Part shown: in pieces, positions 8,872-17,179 of the stretch | Layout: each line of letters opens with the position of its first letter | How positions within the stretch are numbered: the first letter of the stretch is position 1 | Assembly: GCF_039523415.1 (NCBI RefSeq) | Contig: NZ_BAAAFG010000001.1 | Location: forward strand, 62,001 to 126,000 | Length of the DNA stretch: 64,000 nt | Direction of reading: 5' to 3' | DNA from: Gangjinia marincola | GTDB lineage: Bacteria; Bacteroidota; Bacteroidia; Flavobacteriales; Flavobacteriaceae | The notes under the pieces: model-generated | Told to the model about the DNA's origin: nothing | Seen by the model: only the letters and a program-made list of their open reading frames with translations | Database searches by the model: none | Program-made: the position numbers and the translations under genes

Positions 8872-9408
8872 TTAAACGCTATCTCCATCATCTTCTTGAT
8901 AAGAATGATTAAGAACAGAGATCGCTTTTTGTAACATTAAATTGTTTGGATAAGTAATTAACTCACCATTATCCTTGCGCATATGAAGATGGAATGCTCT
9001 AATATCTTCAATTACTCCCTCCAGCTCAACGTCTTTGTCGTGCACTTTGATTCTATCCCCAATTCTGAACGGGAAGGAAAAAAACATGATTACCCCACTA
9101 GTAACATTGCTCAAAATAGACCATGCTGCAAATAAACCGACCCCTAATACAGCAAATACGGATGAAAACACTAAAGAAATATCTTCAAACTGAAACTGCC
9201 AAATAAGCTCAAAGCCTAAAAATCCAAAAATGGTAATTCCAATGTTAATGTAGCGTATCATGAGTCGCTTACGCACGACATTAAATCGCTCTAGGACAGT
9301 AACTTTTCGTACTCCCTTAACAAAAAGAAATCGAACAAATAGGAGTACAAGGATAAGAACAAGCGTGTAGATAAGCTCAGACTGATAAGCCTGTATTAGT
9401 TCGATCAT
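8872..9408 (-). CDS. Small MscS-type mechanosensitive channel protein
   Basis: A 178-residue protein, shorter than the usual MscS (about 280). It has three hydrophobic segments (residues about 10-28, 55-75, 80-112). The pore-lining helix and beta domain follow, with SNVTSGVIMFFSFPFRIGDRIKV and a GVIEDI turn typical of MscS. The C-terminal alpha/beta vestibule is missing, a short form that is common in this lineage. It should act as an inner-membrane tension-gated channel or as a subunit of one. It is 3 bases from the lipoprotein gene upstream and 9 bases from the PIG-L gene downstream. Confidence 0.82.
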   Translation of the reverse strand: MIELIQAYQSELIYTLVLILVLLFVRFLFVKGVRKVTVLERFNVVRKRLMIRYINIGITIFGFLGFELIWQFQFEDISLVFSSVFAVLGVGLFAAWSILSNVTSGVIMFFSFPFRIGDRIKVHDKDVELEGVIEDIRAFHLHMRKDNGELITYPNNLMLQKAISVLNHSYQEDDGDSV

Positions 9409-9411
9409 AAT

Positions 9412-10380
9412 TTATAGTTGTAAACTATCCCTTAATACGCGATGTACATTTCTATTTTGCAACCAGTAAGATGTTTTAAGCTGTTTTTTTAAGGTAGCCG
9501 AAGTAGTCATTTCTTTGTCACCATCAGGGTAGGTCTCATTCCACGAGATGATTTTGTGAGGAAAGTCTTTTTCAGCTATGATTCTAAGCGTGCGCTTAAG
9601 TTCTGGATAGACCACCTCACATAAAAGACGGGTTCCCAATACCGTTTCAATTTTCACCTGTGCTTCGTATGCTTTGAACTCTTTGTGTTTTAATTGTAGG
9701 TATTCAAATGACGGAATCATAGGATAATCCCCAACTTTAATATCAAACGGATTGACGCGCATCTGCACAAACAGTTCGTTTTCTAAGGCAGCCTTAGGTA
9801 AGCGTAATTGTTGATCTCCCTCACTGGCAAAATAGGAGTGTGTTTTTACGTTGAATTGGTCTTTATTATTGAGTTGTGCGTATACCTGTCCGCACCATTC
9901 TTGAATGCTACTGGTCACTTTTAATGCGTGTTGATCATCGCTTACTGGGTAGAAGGTACTTTGCATGATGGAATATGGATAAATTCCAGTCACAAAGTTT
10001 TTGGTGCTGTTTAGTTTTAAAACAGGAATGTTATCGTTGCTTTTTTGATCGGCCTTTACTTGTTCCTGCGGCAGGAAATCTTCGGTGACAAATATGAGTA
10101 CGGCATCACCTTCGCGCATTTCGCCGTATCGGGATTGTTTAAGTGTATATGAAGTAATTTCGGCTTCGCCGGAATACCAGTAGTCTTTAAAGTCTTGTGA
10201 ACGAGGTTTGGCTTTTTTATCCTGACTTTGCTTGGAAGAGGTTTGATTTGAAGCTGATGTATTCTCGTTAGTATTTTCTGGTGTCGCTGTAGCATTGACT
10301 GAAGCAGTTTCTTGTTCTTCTTTACAACTCCATAAGCTTACCACTAATAGACATATTAAAACGCAGCCAATTTTTTTCAT
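9412..10380 (-). CDS. Lipoprotein of unknown function next to maf
   Basis: A 322-residue predicted lipoprotein: signal peptide with lipobox LWSC near residue 19, then an acidic and asparagine/serine/lysine-rich linker to about residue 60. The folded part contains FKDYWYSGEAEI, LIFVTEDFLPQEQVKA and SIQEWCGQ and looks like a mostly beta domain. Database entries of this type are, as I recall, sometimes named septum formation inhibitor Maf merely because of the adjacent gene; nothing in the protein resembles Maf. The function is unknown and it is anchored in the envelope. It is cotranscribed with maf (8-base gap). Confidence 0.75.
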   Translation of the reverse strand: MKKIGCVLICLLVVSLWSCKEEQETASVNATATPENTNENTSASNQTSSKQSQDKKAKPRSQDFKDYWYSGEAEITSYTLKQSRYGEMREGDAVLIFVTEDFLPQEQVKADQKSNDNIPVLKLNSTKNFVTGIYPYSIMQSTFYPVSDDQHALKVTSSIQEWCGQVYAQLNNKDQFNVKTHSYFASEGDQQLRLPKAALENELFVQMRVNPFDIKVGDYPMIPSFEYLQLKHKEFKAYEAQVKIETVLGTRLLCEVVYPELKRTLRIIAEKDFPHKIISWNETYPDGDKEMTTSATLKKQLKTSYWLQNRNVHRVLRDSLQL

Positions 10381-10388
10381 AGTATGTG

Positions 10389-10970
10389 TTATTCAGTAAT
10401 ATCGTACAGGGCCTTATACAACAAATGTGTAGGTAATCCCATAACGGTGAAAAAAGAACCTTCAATACCGGTTACTCCAATAAGACCAATCCATTCCTGT
10501 ATACCATACGCTCCTGCTTTATCCATGGGTTGATAGTGTTTTACATAGTGAATGATCTCATCATCTGTCAAAGCTCTAAATTTTACAAAAGCAGAATCAT
10601 TAACAACAATGGTTTTTTTGATAGTTTTTACACAAAGCGATGAAATCACCTGATGCGTCTTCTCGGCCAAGGATTTTATCATGGTATAGGCTTGCAGCTC
10701 AGATTCTGGTTTTTCAAGGGGTTTACCTTCATGCCAAACGATGGTATCTCCTGTAATTAAGATTTCATCATCTTCCAGTTCATAGGCATCTGCCTTTAAT
10801 TCGCTTAAATAGTCTGGGATATGAGATCCTGTTAGGTCTGGTGGATAGCTCTCATCAATTTCCTTTAGCCGCACCTCAAAGTCGATCTTGAGGTCTTTGA
10901 GAAATTGTTGCCTTCGGGGCGATCCCGATGCAAGTATAATTTTGTGGTTTTTTAAACGTTCTTGGAGCAT
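10389..10970 (-). CDS. maf: Maf-family nucleoside triphosphate pyrophosphatase
   Basis: A 193-residue protein with the Maf signature ILASGSPRR at residues 12-20, the GDTIVWHEG segment near residue 70, and a conserved basic/acidic active-site set. Maf proteins hydrolyse non-canonical or canonical nucleoside triphosphates to monophosphates (dTTP/UTP or m7GTP types) as house-cleaning enzymes. Length is normal. It lies 2 bases downstream of the prenyltransferase gene and 8 bases before the lipoprotein gene. Confidence 0.92.
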   Translation of the reverse strand: MLQERLKNHKIILASGSPRRQQFLKDLKIDFEVRLKEIDESYPPDLTGSHIPDYLSELKADAYELEDDEILITGDTIVWHEGKPLEKPESELQAYTMIKSLAEKTHQVISSLCVKTIKKTIVVNDSAFVKFRALTDDEIIHYVKHYQPMDKAGAYGIQEWIGLIGVTGIEGSFFTVMGLPTHLLYKALYDITE

Positions 10971-10972
10971 GG

Positions 10973-11884
10973 TTACAATAATAGGAATTTATACAATCCC
11001 AAGGAACAAATTCCGAAAACCATAACAATTTTTAACAGCAGACTTATCAACGAATAATGGCGTTTACGCTCTGCTGTAAAGACTTTAATCGCACAAAATA
11101 ATAAGGGGCCCATTAAAAGTAACACGCTATAAAATATAGCTGTATCATATTGAAAAAGATAGGTGTACACATAATAAAAGATTAGTGCGATACAGCCAAG
11201 AATCAAGGCGAAGATAATTTTGTTGGTGCGATTACGCCCTAATACAATAGGTAGGCTTTTTACACGATCATTTAGGTCCCCATCAATATCTTGCTGATCT
11301 TTCACCAACTCCCTAATAAGATTAAGCACAAATGCAAATACCGCATAATCTGTAAGAATATTAAACAGTGTCTTTTGCGCTGCTCTGTTTGCAGAAGTAA
11401 TCGAAGGAAGCAGATCAAAAATGGCTGGGAGCAAAAATACCAAAGCTACCAGACCACTCACGATTATATTTCCGATGAGTAATACTTTTTTCAAGTAAGA
11501 GGCATAGGCATACAGTAATCCAGAAACGATTAGGAACAGAGCTGCAAATGACGACTGGTTGATATGATTGGCAAGGTAAAATCCGCTTAATAAACTCGCG
11601 CTGGTGAATACGATAAATAGGGTAAAGGCTGTTTTTTCAGAAATTTTCTCCGGGATAAATGCCCGTTTAGGTTTATTAATTCGATCAGCTCCTATATCGT
11701 ATAGGTCATTAATGACGTACCCGGAAGCCGTGATACAGAGCGTTGCAAAGATCAATACCCCGTAATGAAGATCATCTAACGTCATTCCCGCATTAAAGGG
11801 TATCAAAAAATAATACTTGATGACCAGCAAGGTGAGGGCTACGATAAGGAGATTAGGCCAGCGAATGAGGTTGAGGTAGTCCAA
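10973..11884 (-). CDS. UbiA-type prenyltransferase, geranylgeranylglycerol-phosphate geranylgeranyltransferase-like
   Basis: A 303-residue integral membrane protein with eight or nine helices. Both aspartate-rich UbiA motifs are visible: NDLYDIGADRINKP near residue 80 and DQQDIDGD near residue 205. Homologues in this lineage are annotated as transferring a geranylgeranyl group to a glycerol-phosphate lipid, the second step of archaeal-type ether lipid synthesis; other prenyl acceptors are possible. The start is TTG at 11884, since a stop codon lies two codons upstream and no earlier ATG exists. It is 2 bases upstream of maf. Confidence 0.85.
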   Translation of the reverse strand: MDYLNLIRWPNLLIVALTLLVIKYYFLIPFNAGMTLDDLHYGVLIFATLCITASGYVINDLYDIGADRINKPKRAFIPEKISEKTAFTLFIVFTSASLLSGFYLANHINQSSFAALFLIVSGLLYAYASYLKKVLLIGNIIVSGLVALVFLLPAIFDLLPSITSANRAAQKTLFNILTDYAVFAFVLNLIRELVKDQQDIDGDLNDRVKSLPIVLGRNRTNKIIFALILGCIALIFYYVYTYLFQYDTAIFYSVLLLMGPLLFCAIKVFTAERKRHYSLISLLLKIVMVFGICSLGLYKFLLL

Positions 11885-12047
11885 GATTTATTGTTTTATA
11901 GAATGTAGATCGCTTCGCTTTTAGGGGTTAGATGATAGATACTAACTCAGTAGTTTATAATTCTAATTAGTTTTAAAGGCATCTCGATTTTATCAATCCT
12001 CTTTCGACTAAATAGCATAGCGAAGGAGGATTTCAAGTTCAAGTTCT

Positions 12048-12106
12048 CCCGAAGCTTCGGGATTCATTTTCGACTTCAATAATTCCCCCTCTGGGGGCTA
12101 GGGGGA
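12048..12106. repeat. Palindromic intergenic repeats at the 3' end of the kdsC-like gene
   Basis: CCCGAAGCTTCGGG (12048-12061) is a perfect palindrome. Next is a second palindrome with C-run and G-run arms (12085-12105) whose right arm contains the TAG stop of the upstream KdsC-type gene. Such short palindromes recur elsewhere in the window. Confidence 0.7.
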
Positions 12107-12607
12107 TATCCACTTCCCCTGTACTTTCATGACTTGTTCAATCACATCGCGTACACAACCTTCACCGCCGTTTTTATGAGAAATATATTTAGAGACTGCT
12201 TTCACTTCCGGGACAGCATCTTGGGGGCAGGCAGGTAAACCTATCATGCGCATGGGATAAATATCTGGCACATCATCACCCATGTATAACACCTGCTGCG
12301 GATTGATGTTATACACATCAAAAAACTCTTCCAGTTGATCTGTTTTATGGTGCGCTCCTAAATAGATATCTGTCACGCCCAGACCTCTAAAACGTTCACG
12401 CACTCCTTCATTTGTTCCGCCGCTAATGATGCATATCGTATATCCTGTTTTAACAGCAGCTTTTACCGCATAGCCATCTTTAATGCTCATAGCGCGGAGT
12501 AACTCACCATTGGTCGTAACGTGTACAGTACTATTGGTAAATACGCCATCCACATCAAATACAAAGGTGGTGATGTTATTGAGTAATTCCTTATAATTCT
12601 TTTCCAT
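12098..12607 (-). CDS. kdsC: KdsC-type HAD phosphatase (3-deoxy-manno-octulosonate 8-phosphate phosphatase)
   Basis: About 169 residues. DVDGVFT near residues 18-24 is HAD motif I, with the two aspartates that form and protonate the phospho-intermediate; GGTNEGV and GDDVPD supply motifs II/III and IV. The small cap-less form matches KdsC, which dephosphorylates KDO 8-phosphate for lipopolysaccharide. ATG 12607 is chosen over TTG 12619 because the family begins just before motif I. It overlaps the stop of the DUF2520 gene by 17 bases. Its stop codon lies inside a palindromic repeat, so its last residues may have been altered by that repeat. Confidence 0.85.
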   Translation of the reverse strand: MEKNYKELLNNITTFVFDVDGVFTNSTVHVTTNGELLRAMSIKDGYAVKAAVKTGYTICIISGGTNEGVRERFRGLGVTDIYLGAHHKTDQLEEFFDVYNINPQQVLYMGDDVPDIYPMRMIGLPACPQDAVPEVKAVSKYISHKNGGEGCVRDVIEQVMKVQGKWISP

Positions 12608-13361
12608 AGATTTTTGCAATGCGATGGGTGAGTAGTGTATAGATCTCTTTTTGTTCTTTGGTTGAAAGTAGTTCTAAATGTTTTTCGATGGTTTTTACAT
12701 CTCCGCGTTTTGCAGGACCCGTTTGTGCGACAAATGGAGAAGTGCGTTGTACTTTTTGTGCGGTTTCTAGAATTAATGGTCTAAGCAAATCAAACTCTAA
12801 GCGATGCTCTTCACAAATCTCATGCGCCATGCGATACAGTTGATTGGTAAAATTATTGGCGAATACCGCTGCCATGTGTAAATGCCTTCGTTTATCGGCT
12901 TTAAGCGGTATCACGTGAGATGAGATGCTCTGGGCAATTTTATCCATCAGTATATAATTTTCTTCATTTTCAGCTTCTAAACATAAGGGAATCGTTTCAA
13001 AATCCAGCGAGACTCCTTTTGTGAACGTTTGTAGGGGATAAAACACACCTCTGTGATGCAGTTTATTCATGGCATGCATGGTCACAGTGCCACTGGTGTG
13101 TGCAATTAATTTTCCCTCGCCGGGAATTCGATCAGAAACCGAAATCACCGCTTCATCACTTACGGCAATGAGATAGAGATCAGCTTCAGTTAGTTGTTGT
13201 AAGTCTGTTGTGACCGGTGTTTTTTGTTGAAACGGGAGCAATTTCTTTGCCGATCGCCCATACACCTGCACCACCTTAACCGCAGCATTAGAAGGTGCCG
13301 AAAACGCATCGTAAAGTTGCGAAGCAACGTTTCCGCAGCCAAGAAGAACAACATTGATCAT
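12591..13361 (-). CDS. Rossmann-like and DUF2520 domain-containing protein
   Basis: About 256 residues starting MINVVLLGCGNVA, with the GxGxxA NAD(P) motif. The C-terminal DUF2520 helical domain follows (around HMAAVFANNFTNQLY and LLRPLILETAQKV). The fold resembles pyrroline-5-carboxylate reductase or ketopantoate reductase, but the reaction is not established. The open frame extends upstream to 13484, but those residues have no family match and cover the divergent promoter, so ATG 13361 is used. It is the first gene of the minus-strand block and diverges from the Ccs fusion. Confidence 0.85.
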   Translation of the reverse strand: MINVVLLGCGNVASQLYDAFSAPSNAAVKVVQVYGRSAKKLLPFQQKTPVTTDLQQLTEADLYLIAVSDEAVISVSDRIPGEGKLIAHTSGTVTMHAMNKLHHRGVFYPLQTFTKGVSLDFETIPLCLEAENEENYILMDKIAQSISSHVIPLKADKRRHLHMAAVFANNFTNQLYRMAHEICEEHRLEFDLLRPLILETAQKVQRTSPFVAQTGPAKRGDVKTIEKHLELLSTKEQKEIYTLLTHRIAKIYGKEL

Positions 13362-13455
13362 GAGGCTAAAATACCAAAATAAGCACGTATTTAAAATTAA
13401 CATCTGTAGAATGTTTTTGGAATAGTTTTCGACTGTTAAAAAGTCTTTTGTTACG

Positions 13456-13481
13456 TATCTTTGCACAGCTTTTAAGGAGGT
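13456..13481 (+). promoter_or_regulatory. -7 element and strong Shine-Dalgarno of the Ccs fusion gene
   Basis: TATCTTTG at 13456-13463 fits the Bacteroidota -7 consensus. AAGGAGGT at 13474-13481 ends six bases before the ATG. A near-perfect Shine-Dalgarno is rare in this phylum, where ribosome binding relies little on it, so it stands out here. Confidence 0.6.
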
Positions 13482-13487
13482 CATCTT

Positions 13488-16400
13488 ATGCAGAAATTTC
13501 TTTCTAAAATTTTATTTTCTACACGCTTAATGGGAGTTCTTTTTATTGTCTTTGCAGTTGCCATGGCAGTTGGGACATTCGTAGAGAATTCATATAGTAC
13601 TGCTACGGCAAAAGTCTGGATCTACAATGCCTGGTGGTTTGAAGCCATCATGGTATTTTTTGTCATCAATTTTATAGGGAATATCTTTAGATACCGCCTA
13701 TTGCGAAAAGAAAAGTTAGTAACGCTGGTCTTTCACCTTTCGTTTATTCTTATTTTAATTGGCGCTTTTATCACGCGCTATATCGGCTATGAAGGAGCAA
13801 TGCCAATTCGTGAGGGTGACGTCTCTAATGTAATCTTTAGTGAGCAAACCTATTTAAGTACGTTTATTGAAGGTGAATTTGAAGGTGAACCTTTGCGCCG
13901 GGCAGTAGATTTCCCTATTCTTATGGCTGTGGGTGCAAGTAATCAGGAAAGTTTAAGTTCAGATTTTAAAGGTCAACCGGTAGAATTTGAGATCGTAGAA
14001 TATATCGACGGGGCAGAAGAAGGTCTGGTTGAAGATGAAGCAGGTAAAAACTACCTTAAAATTGTAGAAGCCGGTGATGGAAATCGTCATGATCACTATC
14101 TTGAAGAGGGCGAGGTAGCCAGCATTCACAACGTGCTCTTTGCATACAACAAATACACTAAAGGAGCCATTAATATTATCATCAATGATGAGGGTTATTT
14201 CATCGATTCGCCTTTTGAGGGAGACTTTATGCGCATGGCAGATCAGGCGCGCGGCAAGGTAGTGAAAGATAGCTTAAGTCCGCTAAATCTTCGCTCACTC
14301 TACAATGTGGCGAATATGCAATTTGTGTTTCCAGATCCCGCGATAAAGGGCAAGTACGATATCATTCCGGCAAAGGAGGAAACGCCTAATCTACAAGATG
14401 CTATTGTGGTTAATGTGCGCTCTAACGGCGAAAGTAAACAAGTGAAGTTGCTTGGCGGAAAAGGAAGAGTAAACGACCACAAAAAAGTCTCTGTAGGCGG
14501 CTTAGACGTTTTGCTGCGCTACGGAAGCAAAGAAATTGAATTACCCTTTAGCATTCAGCTGAATGATTTTATTGCAGAGAAATATCCCGGGACCGAAGCT
14601 AATCCTCAACCTAGCTATTCGGCATTTAAAAGTAAAGTGGAAGTGATAGACGAAGGCACTTCAGAACCTTATGAAATTTATATGAATCATGTTTTAGATC
14701 ATAAAGGATATCGATTTTTCCAATCAGGTTTTGACCCTGATGAAGGCGGAACAATTCTCTCAGTAAACCACGACTGGTGGGGGACATGGGTCACTTACAT
14801 CGGATACTTCTTACTGTATTTGGGATTAATCTTAATTATATTCGTTAAAGAATCCCGTTTTGGTTTTTTAGCCAAACAATTGGAGAAAATCAGGAAGAAA
14901 AAGGCATCATTAGCTGTAATATTAGCACTTGTATGTCTTTCTGCTTTCGCGCAAGAAGAGGCGCAGGATCATAACGATCATGACGGACATAATCATGCCG
15001 TTGAGGCATTTGTGCCGGCAGAAAATCAAGATCCGCATGCGGGACATAATCACGCTCCCGGTGAAGGACATGAAAACCATACCACGGTAGCGCTTACTCC
15101 ACAAGCAATTCAACGTATTGATTCTATCATCAAAGCTACTGCCGTAAGTCCGGAGCATGCAGCCAAGTTTGGAGAATTGGTCATACAAGATGAGGGCGGC
15201 CGAATGAAGCCTATCAACACGTATTCGTCAGAATTATTGCGTAAGATTAGCCATAAAGAGGGGTATGAAGGACTCACTAATGATCAGGTCTTGATTTCTA
15301 TGCTAGAGAATCCTGCGCTGTGGTTTAATGTACCCTTGATTTATGTAAAGCGCGAGAACGATAGTATTCATAAAATGATCGGTACCAGCCGTGAAGAGCA
15401 AAAGCTGTTATCTTTTGTGCAATTCTTTGATCAGGAAGCGAATTATAAGTTGGGATCATATTTAGAAAATGCCTACAGGGCAGAGGTAAAAACCAGTATC
15501 CAGAAAGATCTTATCGCGACTGATCAAAAGGTGAATTTGCTTAATAGAACACTACGGGGGGATTTATTGAATCTTTTTCCAATTCCCGGTGATGATAATA
15601 ATACTTGGGTCACGGTTCAAGCCACCGCAGAAAATGACGTATTTGAAGGAGTAGATTCGGTGTATGTAAAACAAATTATTCCGCTGTATTTTGCATCCTT
15701 ACGAACCGCAAAGGCTAACGGGGACTACACTCAAGCCGAAGATTTACTCACCAGCATCAAAGGCTTTCAGAAGAAATACGGGGCAGATGTGATGCCTAGC
15801 GATCAAAAGATTCAGGCAGAAATTGCCTACAATAAGTACGATGTGTTCAGAAAGTTATATCGTTACTTAATGATCGCAGGATTGCTCATGTTTGTATTTG
15901 TAATCATTAAAATTTTTAAAGAAAATAAGGCGGTACGATATACTGTTTCGGCCTTTAAATGGCTTATAGTAGTATTATTTATCGTGCATACCGCTGGCTT
16001 AATTGCAAGATGGTATATCAGCGGACATGCCCCATGGAGTAACGCATACGAGAGTATGCTATATATTGCCTGGGCAACCTTGGGGATGGGATTGGCCTTT
16101 GGCCGAAAAAGTGAATTAACTATCGCCTCTACTGCCTTTGTGTCATCTATGATTTTGATGATCGCTCACTGGAATTGGCTTGATCCCGAAATTGCTAATC
16201 TTGTCCCGGTACTGGATAGTTACTGGTTAATGATTCATGTTTCTGTGATTGTAGGAAGCTACGGACCGTTTGCCTTAGGAATGATTTTAGGAGTAGTAGC
16301 TCTTCTTTTGATGATGTTTACGACTAAGAAAAATAGAGCGAAGATGGATCTTAACATCAAGGAGATTACGATCATAACAGAACTGGCTATTACCGTAGGA

Positions 16401-16808
16401 CTAATCATGTTGACCATAGGAAACTTTTTAGGTGGACAGTGGGCCAATGAAAGTTGGGGACGTTACTGGGGCTGGGATCCAAAAGAGACCTGGGCGCTGA
16501 TTACGATTATCGTATATGCTTTTGTGTTGCACATGCGCTTAATCCCCGGTTTACGAGGCAGATGGTTGTTTAACTTGATGGCAATTTTGGCCTTTGGATC
16601 GGTCTTGATGACTTATTTTGGAGTGAACTTTTATCTTTCAGGCTTACACAGTTATGCCAGCGGCGATCAAATTATCAGCTATAAGTTTATTGGGATTTCA
16701 CTGGCGATCATCTCAGTGTTAGGTGTTTTATCAAAACGACAGTATAATAAGCATTTAGAAAGAAGCGTCCGCGGCGGGAGCCCATCTTTGAACATTAATT
16801 CCGAATAA
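13488..16808 (+). CDS. ccsBA: ResB-CcsA fusion, cytochrome c maturation system II
   Basis: An 1106-residue membrane protein that delivers heme to apocytochrome c on the periplasmic side. Residues 1 to about 470 are ResB/CcsB-like (four membrane helices with a large periplasmic domain). Residues about 790-1090 are CcsA-like, with the tryptophan-rich WGRYWGWDPKETWAL motif and conserved histidines in HTAG, HVSV and LHSY contexts. Between the halves lies a signal-peptide-like helix (LAVILALVCLSAFAQ, about residue 480), then a stretch with many histidines and aspartates (HNDHDGHNH), then a soluble alpha-helical region. Fusion of the two Ccs halves is known in Bacteroidota and epsilonproteobacteria. 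Confidence 0.93.
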   Translation: MQKFLSKILFSTRLMGVLFIVFAVAMAVGTFVENSYSTATAKVWIYNAWWFEAIMVFFVINFIGNIFRYRLLRKEKLVTLVFHLSFILILIGAFITRYIGYEGAMPIREGDVSNVIFSEQTYLSTFIEGEFEGEPLRRAVDFPILMAVGASNQESLSSDFKGQPVEFEIVEYIDGAEEGLVEDEAGKNYLKIVEAGDGNRHDHYLEEGEVASIHNVLFAYNKYTKGAINIIINDEGYFIDSPFEGDFMRMADQARGKVVKDSLSPLNLRSLYNVANMQFVFPDPAIKGKYDIIPAKEETPNLQDAIVVNVRSNGESKQVKLLGGKGRVNDHKKVSVGGLDVLLRYGSKEIELPFSIQLNDFIAEKYPGTEANPQPSYSAFKSKVEVIDEGTSEPYEIYMNHVLDHKGYRFFQSGFDPDEGGTILSVNHDWWGTWVTYIGYFLLYLGLILIIFVKESRFGFLAKQLEKIRKKKASLAVILALVCLSAFAQEEAQDHNDHDGHNHAVEAFVPAENQDPHAGHNHAPGEGHENHTTVALTPQAIQRIDSIIKATAVSPEHAAKFGELVIQDEGGRMKPINTYSSELLRKISHKEGYEGLTNDQVLISMLENPALWFNVPLIYVKRENDSIHKMIGTSREEQKLLSFVQFFDQEANYKLGSYLENAYRAEVKTSIQKDLIATDQKVNLLNRTLRGDLLNLFPIPGDDNNTWVTVQATAENDVFEGVDSVYVKQIIPLYFASLRTAKANGDYTQAEDLLTSIKGFQKKYGADVMPSDQKIQAEIAYNKYDVFRKLYRYLMIAGLLMFVFVIIKIFKENKAVRYTVSAFKWLIVVLFIVHTAGLIARWYISGHAPWSNAYESMLYIAWATLGMGLAFGRKSELTIASTAFVSSMILMIAHWNWLDPEIANLVPVLDSYWLMIHVSVIVGSYGPFALGMILGVVALLLMMFTTKKNRAKMDLNIKEITIITELAITVGLIMLTIGNFLGGQWANESWGRYWGWDPKETWALITIIVYAFVLHMRLIPGLRGRWLFNLMAILAFGSVLMTYFGVNFYLSGLHSYASGDQIISYKFIGISLAIISVLGVLSKRQYNKHLERSVRGGSPSLNINSE

Positions 16809-17179
16809 GGATTGCTGTGAAACAGTAGTATGAAGGAATCTTGGCCAGCACCTCGGTCCTGTGTCTTTCTCTTTTTCCTCCGTCATTCGTCGAAGACAAT
16901 AGGGAGAGGAAGTTAGACACATCATATTAATCTCTCATCCCGAACTTGATTCGGAATCTTTTCTGTCATCCCTGCGAAGGCAGGGATCTTTATTAACTTC
17001 ACAATGGTTTAATGATTGCATAATTCAACTCAATCTTCGCCAAGGCTTCTATCACAAGTGCTCTCAGCAGCACAATGGGTATAGATTTTTATGAATAGTA
17101 CTGAATAGCATGAATCGTAATAATTCTTTTGGGATTGAAATCTATAAGAAATAAGGAGTAAGTGAAAACGGGACTAGCT
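16809..17179. other. Gene-free spacer with palindromic repeats
   Basis: No convincing gene. It holds an imperfect inverted repeat (16861-16920, ends GTGTCT and AGACAC), a segment CCCGAACTTGATTCGGAA near 16939, and a perfect palindrome ATCCCTGC/GCAGGGAT at 16968-16987. These are decayed copies of short repeats common between genes in flavobacteria. The first inverted repeat could act as a terminator for the Ccs gene, but it has no T-run. Confidence 0.6.

Noticed and set aside
12591..13484. Longer start for the DUF2520 protein
   Set aside because: The extra 41 residues show no family similarity and cover the promoter side of the divergent Ccs gene.
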